A stretch of DNA of 64,000 nt from Paenirhodobacter ferrireducens (GCF_004022265.1 NZ_SAVB01000001.1:236986-300985), one strand, 5' to 3'; positions 28,756 through 37,557 are shown, numbered from the stretch's first letter. Notes: a model not told the origin generated them from the sequence alone. Program-made: numbers and translations.

Positions 28756-29652
28756 TCAGCCGCCCGGGGCCGCCAGCCCGAAGAACACCTCGTGCAGCGG
28801 TCCGCGGGCCGAGCGCAGGGCGAACACGTAATCGGCGCGTTCGCGGCGCATCTCGCGACAGGGGATCGGCACGAAGCCGTCGCGGCGGCTGGTGCCATGG
28901 CTCCACATGAAGCCGATGCCGAGGGCATTGGCAACCGCGTCGAGAACGCCGTCGCGGGTATCGAGCACGATCGTCGCATGGGGCGACAGGCGGGCGGTAC
29001 GGAAGGCCTCGTCGACGGCGCGTTGCGTCGAGGAGCCGGGCGTGCGGAAGATCAGCCGTTCCGAGACGAGTTCCGCGCAGCTGATCTCGCTCCTGCCGGC
29101 GAGGGGATGGCCGGGATGGGCGATCGCCACCACTGACTGGCTTTGCACCTGCCGGCGGCGGAACCGCGGCTCGTCGGGCACGTCGGGCAGCACGGCGACA
29201 TCGACGCGCCCCTCGATCACCGCCTCGTAGATCTTGCCCCAGCTGCCCATCTCGATCTTCACGCCCACCCCGGGGCAGAGCTTCTGGAACGCCCTGATCC
29301 GCGCCATGCCGGGCATCGCATTGCCCAGCCCGATCCGCAGCTCTCCCTGTTCGAGCGTGCGGTGCTGGGCGAGCAGATCGGCGATCCGCTGGCCCGCTGC
29401 CTCGATTTCGCGCGAGAGCGTGTAGATCTGCTGGCACAGCGGCGTCGGCATCATGTCATTCGCCACGCGGCGGAACAGGTCGAGGCCGAGCGCGCGCTCG
29501 AGATCCCGCACCTGCTGGCTGATCGTGGCCTGCGACACCGCCAGCCGGCGGGCGGCGGCAGAGAAGCTGCCGGTCTCCATCACCGCGTTCAGCGCGCGCA
29601 GGCGTGACAGCGTCAGGGCGGGCAGCAGGTCCTTGGGCGACAACGAGTTCAT
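28756..29652 (-). CDS. LysR family transcriptional regulator of the ABC/phosphodiesterase cluster
   Basis: A 298-residue LysR regulator: HTH at about 14-70 (LRALNAVMETGSFSAAARRL, VSQATISQQVRDLERALG) and a periplasmic-binding-protein-like effector domain. It starts at the ATG at 29652, directly opposite the Ugp-type transporter operon; the 88 bp between them contain two inverted repeats. I infer that it controls the transporter operon; the effector is unknown. Confidence 0.9.
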   Translation of the reverse strand: MNSLSPKDLLPALTLSRLRALNAVMETGSFSAAARRLAVSQATISQQVRDLERALGLDLFRRVANDMMPTPLCQQIYTLSREIEAAGQRIADLLAQHRTLEQGELRIGLGNAMPGMARIRAFQKLCPGVGVKIEMGSWGKIYEAVIEGRVDVAVLPDVPDEPRFRRRQVQSQSVVAIAHPGHPLAGRSEISCAELVSERLIFRTPGSSTQRAVDEAFRTARLSPHATIVLDTRDGVLDAVANALGIGFMWSHGTSRRDGFVPIPCREMRRERADYVFALRSARGPLHEVFFGLAAPGG

Positions 29653-29660
29653 GCGGCCCT

Positions 29661-29710
29661 CATAGGCATTGCCTGTAACCGTAACATGACTGTCGCAGAA
29701 GCTGCCTATG
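29661..29710. promoter_or_regulatory. LysR operator candidate between divergent genes
   Basis: CATAGGCA (29661-29668) and TGCCTATG (29703-29710) are perfect inverted copies 34 bp apart. The left arm also forms the 11-bp palindrome AGGCA-T-TGCCT (29664-29674). Two half-site pairs spaced like this suit a tetrameric LysR protein binding a recognition and an activation site. Confidence 0.5.
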
Positions 29711-29740
29711 ACGCCCCGGAAAAGAGCGCAGGAGACCCCG

Positions 29741-30886
29741 ATGGCGACCGTAGACCTGGATGAAATCCGCAAGACCTTCGGCGGCAGCGAGGTGCTGAAA
29801 GGGGTGAGCCTGCAGATCGCCGACGGCGAGTTCCTGTCGCTGGTCGGGCCTTCGGGGTGCGGCAAGTCCACGCTGCTGCGCATCCTCGCCGGGCTCGAGA
29901 CGCAGACGAGCGGTCGCGTGTGCATCGGCGGCGCCTGCGTCGACGGGCGCCGCGCTGCCGACCGGGACCTTGCCATGGTGTTCCAGAGCTATGCGCTTTA
30001 CCCGCATCTGACGGTGGCCGGGAACATCGCCGTGCCACTGACCATGCGCCGGCTCTCGGTGGCGCAGCGTCTGCCGCTCGTCGGCCGCTTCCTGCCCGGG
30101 GCGCGGGCGCGGCGCGCGGCGATCGCGCAGACCGTGCACGAGACCGCCGAGATACTCGAGATCCGCCATCTGCTGGCGCGCAAACCTGGTCAGCTGTCCG
30201 GCGGGCAGCGCCAGCGCGTCGCGCTCGGCCGGGCGCTGGTGCGCGAGCCCGCGGCCTTCCTGCTCGACGAGCCGCTGTCGAACCTCGACGCGAAGATGCG
30301 GGTGCACATGCGCGCCGAGATCGCCCAGCTCAACCGCCGGCTCGGTGCCACCTTCGTCTATGTCACCCACGATCAGGCCGAGGCGATGACGATGTCGGAC
30401 CGGATCGCGGTGATGATGGAGGGCGAGATCCTGCAGGTGGGGGCGCCCGCCGAGCTCTACGACCACCCCGCCGAGCTGCGCGTGGCGCAGTTCATCGGCT
30501 CGCCGGCGATCAACATCCTGCCCGCAGAGACCGGCGCGGACGGGGGGATCGGCATCGAGGGGCGTCCGACAGGGCTGCGTGCCCTTGCCCGGCCGGTCGA
30601 GCATCTCGGCATCCGGCCCGAGGCACTGAGCCCCTGCGACGGGGACGGGCTGATCGCCGGGCGGGTGCGGCTGGTCGAGAACCTCGGCGCCGATCTCTTC
30701 GTGCAGCTCGAGGTGGCGGGCGTCGCCCGGCCGGTCGTCGTCCGCCTCACGCCGGCCGCGCGCCCATCGGTGGCGCCGGGCAGCCTGCTGCGGTTGCGCG
30801 CCGATCCGGCGCGGATCACCGGCTTCGACGTGGCGGGCAAGGCGGCCCCGGTGGCGCGTCTGGCGGAGGCTGTGGCCGATGTCTGA
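29741..30886 (+). CDS. ABC transporter ATPase, UgpC/MalK type
   Basis: A 381-residue ATPase of the carbohydrate-uptake (CUT1) class. Walker A GPSGCGKST at 36-44, signature LSGGQ at 152-156, Walker B AFLLDEP and the C-terminal TOBE regulatory domain are present. A stretch of roughly 20 residues at about 103-125 (RRLSVAQRLPLVGRFLPG) is longer than in most UgpC or MalK proteins. GCAGGAG precedes the chosen ATG. It overlaps the first permease gene by 8 bp. Confidence 0.92.
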   Translation: MATVDLDEIRKTFGGSEVLKGVSLQIADGEFLSLVGPSGCGKSTLLRILAGLETQTSGRVCIGGACVDGRRAADRDLAMVFQSYALYPHLTVAGNIAVPLTMRRLSVAQRLPLVGRFLPGARARRAAIAQTVHETAEILEIRHLLARKPGQLSGGQRQRVALGRALVREPAAFLLDEPLSNLDAKMRVHMRAEIAQLNRRLGATFVYVTHDQAEAMTMSDRIAVMMEGEILQVGAPAELYDHPAELRVAQFIGSPAINILPAETGADGGIGIEGRPTGLRALARPVEHLGIRPEALSPCDGDGLIAGRVRLVENLGADLFVQLEVAGVARPVVVRLTPAARPSVAPGSLLRLRADPARITGFDVAGKAAPVARLAEAVADV

Positions 30887-31850
30887 CGCGCCCCCGCTTC
30901 CGCTCGCCGCCCCGCGTGCCGCACTCCGGCCCGAGCGCACCCAGGCCCGCGCCGGCCTTTTGATGTTCGCGCCGGCGCTGGTGCTGATGCTCGCGCTCCT
31001 GATCCTGCCGGTGGCGGTGGCGGCGACACTTTCCTTCACCGATTACACCCTCGGCCGCCCCGATCTGCACTGGATCGGCCTGGGCAATTACGCCGAGATT
31101 CTGACCCGCCCGAGCTATCGCAAGATGATCGGCGTGACGGTCCTTTATGTCGTGCTGGTGGTGCCGGCCTCGGTCTTTCTTGGGCTGGGCGCGGCGCTGC
31201 TGATCCGCGCGCTGAAGATCGGCCAGACTTTCTACAAGACGGTCTATTTCCTGCCGGTGATGGCCTCGCTGCTGGCGATGGCGATCGTGTGGGAATTCGC
31301 GCTGCACCCGACGCTCGGCCTCGTCAACCGCACGCTGGCGCTGGGCTGCGGCACGGCGCTCGAGCTCTGGCCGTGGTTTGCGCGCGGCTGTGCCGGGGGC
31401 TTTCCGCTCTGGCTTGGCGACCGCGACCACGCGCTTGCGACGCTCGCCTTCATCGGCATCTGGCAGAGCTTCGGCTTCAACATGGTGCTTTACCTCGCCG
31501 GGCTGACCGCGGTGCCGCGCGATCTCTACGCCGCGGCCGAGATCGATGGCGTGAGGCGCGCAACGGAGCGCTTCCGGCTGATCACCTGGCCGCTGCTGGC
31601 GCCGACCACCGTCTTCGTCGTCACCGTCACCACGATCCGCGCGTTTCAGGTCTTCGACACGGTCGAGGCCCTGACCCACGGCGGCCCGGCGAAGTCGACC
31701 TATGTGATGATCTACGCGATCTACGAGAAGGGCATCGCGCAGAACCTCGTCGGCCTTGGTGCGGCGATCACCGTGGTCTTCCTCGGCTTCGTGATGCTGA
31801 TTAGCGCGGCACAGCGCCGCTTCGTCGAACGCAAGGTGCAGGACCGATGA
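30879..31850 (+). CDS. ABC transporter permease 1, UgpA-like
   Basis: A 323-residue inner-membrane permease with six predicted TM helices. The ATPase-coupling EAA loop reads YAAAEIDGVRRATERFRLITWPLL. Overlaps the ATPase gene at its start and the second permease gene at its end (ATGA). Confidence 0.92.
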   Translation: MSDAPPLPLAAPRAALRPERTQARAGLLMFAPALVLMLALLILPVAVAATLSFTDYTLGRPDLHWIGLGNYAEILTRPSYRKMIGVTVLYVVLVVPASVFLGLGAALLIRALKIGQTFYKTVYFLPVMASLLAMAIVWEFALHPTLGLVNRTLALGCGTALELWPWFARGCAGGFPLWLGDRDHALATLAFIGIWQSFGFNMVLYLAGLTAVPRDLYAAAEIDGVRRATERFRLITWPLLAPTTVFVVTVTTIRAFQVFDTVEALTHGGPAKSTYVMIYAIYEKGIAQNLVGLGAAITVVFLGFVMLISAAQRRFVERKVQDR

Positions 31851-32739
31851 CCCACCGCTTTTCCGCCCGCCAGATGCTGGCGCATCTGGTGCTGATTCTC
31901 GGCGCGGTGATCGTGCTGCTGCCGTTCTACGTGATGGTCTCCACCTCGTTCAAATCCCCGGCCGAGATCGCCGCGGGCACCGGCGGCCTTTTCGGCGCGC
32001 AGGCGCCGATTGCCGATGCGAGCTGCCTGAACCTTGGTGGCAGCACGGAGACGTGCCTGACCCGCCCGGTGATCGACAATTATCGTCAGGCCTTCGCCAA
32101 GGCGCCGCTGGGGCGCTATCTGCTCAACGGGGTGATCGTCACCGCCTCGATCTTCGCCTTGCAGACGCTGATCGCGGTGCCGGCGGCCTATGCGCTGGCG
32201 AAGCTGCGCTTCTGGGGCCGCGAGGCCGCCTTCGGTCTTGTGCTCTTCTGCCTGCTGATCCCGGTGCATGCGATTGCGCTGCCGCTTTACGTGCTGCTGG
32301 CGAAACTCGGGCTGACCAACAGCTATGCCGCGCTGATCCTGCCCTGGACCGTCTCGGCCTTCGGCATCTTCCTGATGCGGCAGTTCTTCCTGACCGTGCC
32401 CGACGAGCTGATCGACGCCGCGCGGATGGACGGGATGGGCGAGTTCGCGATCATCTGGCGGGTGCTGCTGCCGGTCGCGATCCCGGCGCTCCTGGCCTTC
32501 GCGATCTTCTCGGTGTGGCGCATTGGAACGACTATTTCTGGCCGCGCATCGTCCTCACCGGCGACCGCAGCCTGTTCACCCCGCCGCTCGGCCTGCGCGA
32601 GTTCAAGGGCGACCTCGACGGCGATTTCTACGGCCCGATGATGGCCACCGCGACGGTCATCGTCACCCCCCTCGTCGTGGCCTTCCTGCTGGCGCAGCGC
32701 CGCTTCATCGACGGCATCGCGCTCAGCGGGATGAAATGA
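31847..32739 (+). pseudogene. ABC transporter permease 2, UgpE-like, frameshifted
   Basis: The first about 223 codons encode a normal CUT1 permease (six TM region, EAA loop DELIDAARMDGMGEFAIIWR). Near 32511-32520 the frame breaks: the reading TCGGTGTGG continues as out-of-family sequence ending at 32641, while the next frame gives the expected HWNDYFWPRIVL through the C-terminus GIALSGMK* at 32737-32739. One missing base, such as a G in GGTG[G]TGGCG, would restore FSVVAHWNDYF. This is either a single-base loss in this strain or a sequencing error; all neighbours are intact, which favours an error or a very recent event. Confidence 0.85.
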
Positions 32740-32772
32740 CCCTTCCTCCCTTCCGCAAAGGACCTCCCCGCC

Positions 32773-34014
32773 ATGAAACACCTGCTTCCGCTTGCCCTCG
32801 CGGCGACGCTTGCCGCCCAGGGCGCCGGCGCCGTCCAGATCGAGGTGGCCTATGCCTATTCCTCGGTCTTCGATCCGACCTTCGAGCGGATCATGCAGGC
32901 CTTCGCCACGGCGCATCCCGACATCGAGGTGACGTTCCGCGCTACCTATGAGGACTACGAGGATGCGACGAACACCATTCTGCGCGAGGCGGTGGCGAAC
33001 ACCCTGCCGGACGTCTCCTTCCAGGCGCTGAACCGGCAGGCGATCCTGGTCGAGCGCGGCATCGCGAAGCCGCTCGATCCCTATATCGCGGCCGAGACCG
33101 GCTTTGACGCGGCGGGCTATCACCAGGCGATGCTCGACCTCTCGACCTTCGGGGGGAAGGTCTATGGCCTGCCGTTCTCGGTCTCGACCCCGATCGGCTT
33201 TTACAACATGGACATCCTGCGCGCGGCCGGGATCAAGACCGTGCCGCAAAGCTGGGATCAGGTGATCGAGGCCTGCCGGGCGATCCGGGCGACGGGCCGG
33301 CAGGATGCGCTGTTCTGGCACTGGAACATCTCGGGCAACTGGCTGTTGCAGGCGGCGATGTGGAGCCAGGGTGTGCCGATGATCAAGGACGGCAGGCTCA
33401 ACATGGACAATCCCGAGGGGCTGAAGGCGCTCGAGACGGCGCAGGCGATCTTCCGCGACTGTGGGATGAAGAACCTCTCGGGCGCCGATGCTTCGAAGCA
33501 GTTCGCGTCGGGCGAGCTTGGCATGTTCTTCAGCTCGACCGCCTATGTGGGCTTCGTCGACCGCTCGAAGACCGGCAGCTGGGATTTCGTCACCGGCCCC
33601 TATCCGGGGATCGGCGGGGCGCCGCAGGCGTTGCCCGCGGGCGGCAACGCGGCGATGCTGACCTCTGCCTCCGACGATCCCGAGGTGCGCAAGGCCGCCT
33701 GGGAATTCATCAAGTTCACCACCTCGGGCGAGGGGGCGGCGGCGGTCGCGCTGACCACCGGCTACATCCCGCCGAACAAGGCCGCGAACGCGCTGCTGAT
33801 GGACAGTTTCTATGCGCAGAACCCGAACAAGCTGACCGCGGCGAACCAGCTGCCGCTGCTGTCGGAATGGTTCGCCTATCCGGGCGATAACGGGCTCGCG
33901 GTGACGCAGCTCATCGAGGACAGTCTCGAGGCGATCCTGACCGGCGATGCCACGGACATGGAAGCGCTGCGCGACGACATGGTCGAGGAGGTCAACGGCC
34001 TGCTGCCGCATTGA
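32773..34014 (+). CDS. ABC transporter solute-binding protein, UgpB-like
   Basis: A 413-residue periplasmic protein. A signal peptide of about 20 residues without lipobox precedes a type-2 (cluster D) binding fold: YSSVFDPTFERIMQAFATAHPDIEV, then GLPFSVSTPIGFYNMDILRAAG. Such proteins bind glycerol phosphates or sugars. AAAGGACC stands before the ATG. The stop codon region is followed by an imperfect 17-bp tandem copy of itself (34004-34020 and 34021-34037, 14 of 17 identical) and a hairpin. Confidence 0.9.
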   Translation: MKHLLPLALAATLAAQGAGAVQIEVAYAYSSVFDPTFERIMQAFATAHPDIEVTFRATYEDYEDATNTILREAVANTLPDVSFQALNRQAILVERGIAKPLDPYIAAETGFDAAGYHQAMLDLSTFGGKVYGLPFSVSTPIGFYNMDILRAAGIKTVPQSWDQVIEACRAIRATGRQDALFWHWNISGNWLLQAAMWSQGVPMIKDGRLNMDNPEGLKALETAQAIFRDCGMKNLSGADASKQFASGELGMFFSSTAYVGFVDRSKTGSWDFVTGPYPGIGGAPQALPAGGNAAMLTSASDDPEVRKAAWEFIKFTTSGEGAAAVALTTGYIPPNKAANALLMDSFYAQNPNKLTAANQLPLLSEWFAYPGDNGLAVTQLIEDSLEAILTGDATDMEALRDDMVEEVNGLLPH

Positions 34015-34038
34015 GCCCCCTGCCGTACTGAGCCCCGT

Positions 34039-34063
34039 GGCGCGGCGGGCCTGCCGCCGCGCC
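34039..34063 (+). terminator. GC-rich hairpin after the solute-binding protein gene
   Basis: GGCGCGGCGG/CCGCCGCGCC with a 5-nt loop, then CCTTTCGC. It may partly end transcription or protect the abundant upstream mRNA from 3' decay before the phosphodiesterase gene. Confidence 0.5.
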
Positions 34064-34083
34064 CTTTCGCAAAGGATTTCCGC

Positions 34084-34938
34084 ATGACCGCTCCCCTCCG
34101 TTTCGCCGTGCTGACCGATCTGCATTTCGTGCCCGCCGGCCAGCGCCTTTACGGCTTTGATCCGCGCGTGGTGCTGCGTCGCGCCCTCGCGTTCCTGACC
34201 TCCCTGCCGCAGGTCGATTTCCTGGTGATCGCCGGCGATCTGACCGACCGCGCCGAGGAGGCCGCCTATGCGAGCCTGCGCGCCGAGCTGGCGGCGCTGC
34301 CGGTGCCGGTGATCCTGATGCTCGGCAATCACGACGCCCGCGTCCCGTTCCGTGCGGTCTTTCCCGCCGCGCCGCGCGATGCGAGCGGCTTCGTGCAGGG
34401 GCTTCATGTCTTCGCGCAGGCGAGCCTGATCACCCTCGACACCCTGTGCGAGGAGGAGGAGGGCCATCACGGCCGGCTTTGCGCCGCGCGGCTGGAGTTC
34501 CTCGAGCAGGCGCTGCGCGCGGCGCCTGCGGACCGGCCGGTGCTGCTGTTCCAGCATCATCCGCCGATGGATCTGGCGATTCCGCCGATGGATGCGATCC
34601 GGCTGCGCGATGCCGAGGCGGAGCTTGCCGCCTTCGACCGCGCCGGGCGCCGGCCCGATTATCTGTTCATGGGCCATGTGCATCGCCCGATCGCCGGGCT
34701 CTGGCACGGCATTCCGTTCCATGTCCAGCGCGCGCTGATGCATCAGGTGCATCACGCCTTCGACCGGCCCGGCCGGATCCTTGGTGCGACCGAGGCGCCC
34801 GATCTGGCCTGGGTCAGCGTGGCCGGGGGGCAGGTGCTGATCCATGACTGTTCCTTCGCCTATGACGGGCCGGTCTTCGATCTCGAAAGCCCCGAGGCCG
34901 CCGCCGTCGCCACGCCGCAGGACCTGGGGCGGTTCTGA
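34084..34938 (+). CDS. metallophosphoesterase, CpdA/GpdQ-like phosphodiesterase
   Basis: A 284-residue class III phosphodiesterase fold. All metal-site motifs are visible: D12-x-H14 (TDLHF), GD51-52 (AGDLTD), GNHD at 81-84, a His near 158-159 (FQHHPP) and GHVH at 197-200. Relatives hydrolyse cAMP (CpdA) or glycerophosphodiesters (GpdQ). Its place behind a Ugp-type importer and before a HAD phosphatase favours glycerophosphodiesters or similar diesters. No signal peptide, so cytoplasmic. Confidence 0.88.
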   Translation: MTAPLRFAVLTDLHFVPAGQRLYGFDPRVVLRRALAFLTSLPQVDFLVIAGDLTDRAEEAAYASLRAELAALPVPVILMLGNHDARVPFRAVFPAAPRDASGFVQGLHVFAQASLITLDTLCEEEEGHHGRLCAARLEFLEQALRAAPADRPVLLFQHHPPMDLAIPPMDAIRLRDAEAELAAFDRAGRRPDYLFMGHVHRPIAGLWHGIPFHVQRALMHQVHHAFDRPGRILGATEAPDLAWVSVAGGQVLIHDCSFAYDGPVFDLESPEAAAVATPQDLGRF

Positions 34939-35687
34939 TGCGGCTCGAGGATTACGACGCGATCCTGTGCGATCTCGACGGCTGTCTGGTGTCGGGCCCG
35001 CGGGTGCTGCCCGGCGCCGCGGCGCTGCTCGCCCGGGCGGGGGCGCGGCTGATCGTGCTGAGCAACAACTCGACCGATACCCCCGCGACCCTGTCGGCGC
35101 GGCTCGCGGCCATGGGGCTTGCAGTGCCGGCTGGGCGGATCGTGCTGGCAGGCACCGCGGCGCTCGAGGCCCTGGCGCGCGAGCGCGAGGTGCGGCTGTG
35201 TCTTTACGGCAGCCCGGCGCTGCAACGCCACGCGCTCGCGCTCGGGTTGCAGCTCGACCGGCAGACGCCGAGCCATGTGCTGCTGACCCGGGACGAGCGG
35301 TTTTCCTATGGCGATCTGCGGTGCTGTGTCGGCATGCTGCGGCGCGGAGCGCGGCTGCTCGTTGCCAATCCGGACGAAAGCCATCCGGGCCCCGACGGGG
35401 ATCCGGTGCCCGAAACCGGCAGCCTGCTTGCCGCGATCCGAAGCGTCCTGCCCGGGCTCGATTACACCGTGATCGGTAAGCCCGAGCCGGGGCTCTACCA
35501 CCACGCCCTCGCGCGGCTGCCGGTGGGGCGGCGGCGGGTTCTCGCGATCGGCGACACGCCGGCGACCGACGGGGCAGGGGCTGCGCGGCTGGGCTTCGAC
35601 CTCCTGCTCGTCGGTCCGCTCTCGGCGCGCTACCCGGACCTTGCGGCGGTTTGGGAGCCGGCGGCCGGGGCCGGGCGCAGCGCCTAG
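34938..35687 (+). CDS. HAD-superfamily phosphatase (NagD/PGP-like, IIA)
   Basis: A 249-residue HAD phosphatase. Motif I is DLDGC (Asp12 and Asp14; the usual Thr is Cys), motif II LSNNSTD, motif III Lys in IGKPEPG, motif IV GDTPATD. NagD/PGP-like enzymes act on small phosphates such as glycerol phosphate or phosphoglycolate. The start overlaps the phosphodiesterase stop (TGATG). I infer that it removes phosphate from the diesterase product. Its TAG stop shares CTAG with the stop of the convergent exporter gene. Confidence 0.88.
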   Translation: MRLEDYDAILCDLDGCLVSGPRVLPGAAALLARAGARLIVLSNNSTDTPATLSARLAAMGLAVPAGRIVLAGTAALEALAREREVRLCLYGSPALQRHALALGLQLDRQTPSHVLLTRDERFSYGDLRCCVGMLRRGARLLVANPDESHPGPDGDPVPETGSLLAAIRSVLPGLDYTVIGKPEPGLYHHALARLPVGRRRVLAIGDTPATDGAGAARLGFDLLLVGPLSARYPDLAAVWEPAAGAGRSA

Positions 35688-36535
35688 GCGCGGCGCTCGG
35701 GGCGGCTGCTGAACCAGGTCGCGGCAAGCACAATCGCCGCGCCGAGGAGCTGCATCGGCGTCAGGCTCTGCCCGAGCACCGCCCAGCCCAGCCCGACCGC
35801 GGTCAGCGGGCTGAGAAAGCCAAGCCCGGTGACGCGTTCCGGGCCGAGCCGCTCGATGCCGCGAAACCACAGGAAATAGGTCAGCGCCGCGCCGATCAGC
35901 CCGAGCCAGAGGAAGCCCGCGACGTTCACCGCGCTCAGCGGCGGCAAGGGAGGCTCGGCCGCAACGGCAAAGGGCACCAGCAGCAGCCCGCCCGCGGTCA
36001 GTTGCCAGGCAGTGAAGGTCAGTGCCGGAACCTCGGGCCGCCACTTCCGGGTCAGCACCACCCCCGCCGCCATTGATACCGCCCCGATCAGCGCCGCGGC
36101 GACGCCCACCGCGTCGAGCCGCGCCTGCGGTCCGAGCACCAGCAGCGCCACGCCGCCGATGCCGGCAAGCGCCGCAAGCACCCGTTGCGGCGTCAGCCGG
36201 GTGCCGAGGAGAAGCCGCGCAAGGCCAAGCACGATCAGCGGCTGTACCGCGCCGAGCGTCGCCGCCACGCCACCGGGCAGCCGGTAGGCCGAGACGAAGA
36301 GCGCCGCCCAGAAGAACGCGAAATTGAGCGCCCCGAGCCACAGCAGCCGGCCCCAGAGCGCGGGCGGCGGCAGTTGCCGGGTGAGCGCCATCAGCAGCAG
36401 CCCCGCCGGCAGCGCGCGCAGCGCCGCGGCGGTCAGCGGATAGCCCGGCGGCAGCATCTGCGAGGTGACAATATAGGTCGTGCCCCAGATCATCGGGGCG
36501 GTGGCGGCCAGCAGCAGGTCGGTGGTTCGGGACAT
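35684..36535 (-). CDS. EamA/DMT family exporter
   Basis: A 283-residue drug/metabolite transporter with ten predicted TM helices and two EamA repeats (WGTTYIVTSQMLPPG in the first, FLSPLTAVGLGWAVLGQ in the second). Divergent from a MarR regulator, with two palindromes between them. Longer in-frame extension upstream would pass through the operators and the regulator gene and is rejected. Substrate unknown; relatives export amino acids or small metabolites. Confidence 0.9.
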   Translation of the reverse strand: MSRTTDLLLAATAPMIWGTTYIVTSQMLPPGYPLTAAALRALPAGLLLMALTRQLPPPALWGRLLWLGALNFAFFWAALFVSAYRLPGGVAATLGAVQPLIVLGLARLLLGTRLTPQRVLAALAGIGGVALLVLGPQARLDAVGVAAALIGAVSMAAGVVLTRKWRPEVPALTFTAWQLTAGGLLLVPFAVAAEPPLPPLSAVNVAGFLWLGLIGAALTYFLWFRGIERLGPERVTGLGFLSPLTAVGLGWAVLGQSLTPMQLLGAAIVLAATWFSSRPERRA

Positions 36536-36549
36536 GGCACCCTCATTTA

Positions 36550-36593
36550 TCTCGACGTCGAGACATATCGGGGGATTTATCTTGACGTCAAGA
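36550..36593. promoter_or_regulatory. paired MarR-type operators
   Basis: TCTCGACGTCGAGA (36550-36563) and TCTTGACGTCAAGA (36580-36593) are two perfect 14-bp palindromes exactly 30 bp apart, about three helical turns. TTGACG within the second can be a -35 for the regulator gene with TAGATC 17 bp downstream, so bound protein would block it. The first lies close to the exporter start. Typical for a MarR protein repressing itself and a divergent exporter. Confidence 0.75.
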
Positions 36594-36616
36594 TAGTTTT
36601 TGTCTAGATCCGCCGC

Positions 36617-37135
36617 ATGGACCGCGTCGATGACATCCTTGCGCAATGGGCCCGCGAACGGCCGGATCTGGACACCGGGCCGATGGGGCTGTTTGGCCGG
36701 CTGAAGCGGCTGACCGATCTTCTGTCCGAGGAGCTGACCGCGGTGTTCCGCGCCCATGGTCTGACTGCGGCGAGCTTTGACGTGCTGGCGACGCTGCGCC
36801 GCGCCGGGGCGCCACATGCGCTCAGCCCCTCGGAGCTGATGGACTGGACGATGGTCGCCTCGGGGACGATGACGAACCGGATCGACCGGCTCGAGGCCGA
36901 GGGGCTGATCGAGCGGCGGCCGAACCCGGCCGACGGGCGCGGTTCGATCGTGCAGCTTACGCCGCGGGGGCTGGCGCTGATTGACCGTGTCGTCACCGAT
37001 CACGTCGCCAACCAGCACCGGCTGCTGGCGGCTTTGCCGCCCGAGCTGCGCGGGCCGGTGGGGGCGGGGCTCAAGGTCTGGCTGGCCGGGCTGGAAGCGG
37101 AGGCACGCCCCACGGCCCCCGGGACGGGGCGCTGA
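36617..37135 (+). CDS. MarR family transcriptional regulator
   Basis: A 172-residue winged-HTH regulator: LTAASFDVLATLRRAGAPHALSPSEL then MVASGTMTNRIDRLEAEGLIERR and the wing NPADGRGSIVQLTPRG. It is only 81 bp from the divergent exporter, with the paired palindromes between. Probably an autorepressor released by an exporter substrate; the ligand is unknown. Confidence 0.92.
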   Translation: MDRVDDILAQWARERPDLDTGPMGLFGRLKRLTDLLSEELTAVFRAHGLTAASFDVLATLRRAGAPHALSPSELMDWTMVASGTMTNRIDRLEAEGLIERRPNPADGRGSIVQLTPRGLALIDRVVTDHVANQHRLLAALPPELRGPVGAGLKVWLAGLEAEARPTAPGTGR

Positions 37136-37557
37136 CGCGGCCGGTCTCCGTGCGGGCATCCGCGGTCAGCGTGCCCGGCCACCCGTTGCGAGACACACGC
37201 GGCATGCGGCTTTCGGAACGGGTGCGGTCCCCGGGCCGATCCGGTCTGTGGAAAGCGATGGCGGGGGAGGGGGCGGTCCCCGGCGGTGCCGGACGGGCGC
37301 GCTTGCGGCTCGTGCCCCTTCCCCCGGGCGATTCGCTCCGGTTCCGGCCGCCACCGCCTTTCCTCCGGTTTCCCCCCCGGTTTTCTGCGCCTGCATTCGC
37401 CATTGCATCGGGCAGGGACGGCGGCACCTCGCCGCACTGCGCCGAATCCCACGCCTTTCCAAGCCTTTGCTGTTTGTGCTGGAAAAAATTCTCCGTATAG
37501 TCCGGGAAGAATCCAGTACCGGGGCTGCCACCCGGACACCCTTGGGGGAACGCACGC
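37136..37557 (+). promoter_or_regulatory. leader and promoter region of the ihfB operon
   Basis: 422 bp without a supported gene. TTGTGC (37474-37479) and TATAGT (37496-37501), 16 bp apart, form a plausible sigma-70 promoter about 57 bp before the ihfB start; an AT-rich GGAAAAAATT lies between them. The rest (37136-37470) is GC-rich and shows nothing I can name. Confidence 0.5.

Noticed and set aside
29672..29695. Pho box before the Ugp-type operon
   Set aside because: CTGTAAC and CTGTCGC occur, but they are 17 rather than 11 bp apart and do not form the needed direct repeat.
32505..32525. Programmed frameshift in the second permease gene
   Set aside because: No slippery run, no internal ribosome-binding site and no structure that I can see; permeases of this family do not use one.
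32323..35733. An open frame of over 1100 codons on the minus strand across the transporter cluster
   Set aside because: It is an antisense shadow of five recognisable genes in GC-rich DNA, with Arg/Pro/Ala-rich composition and no domain.
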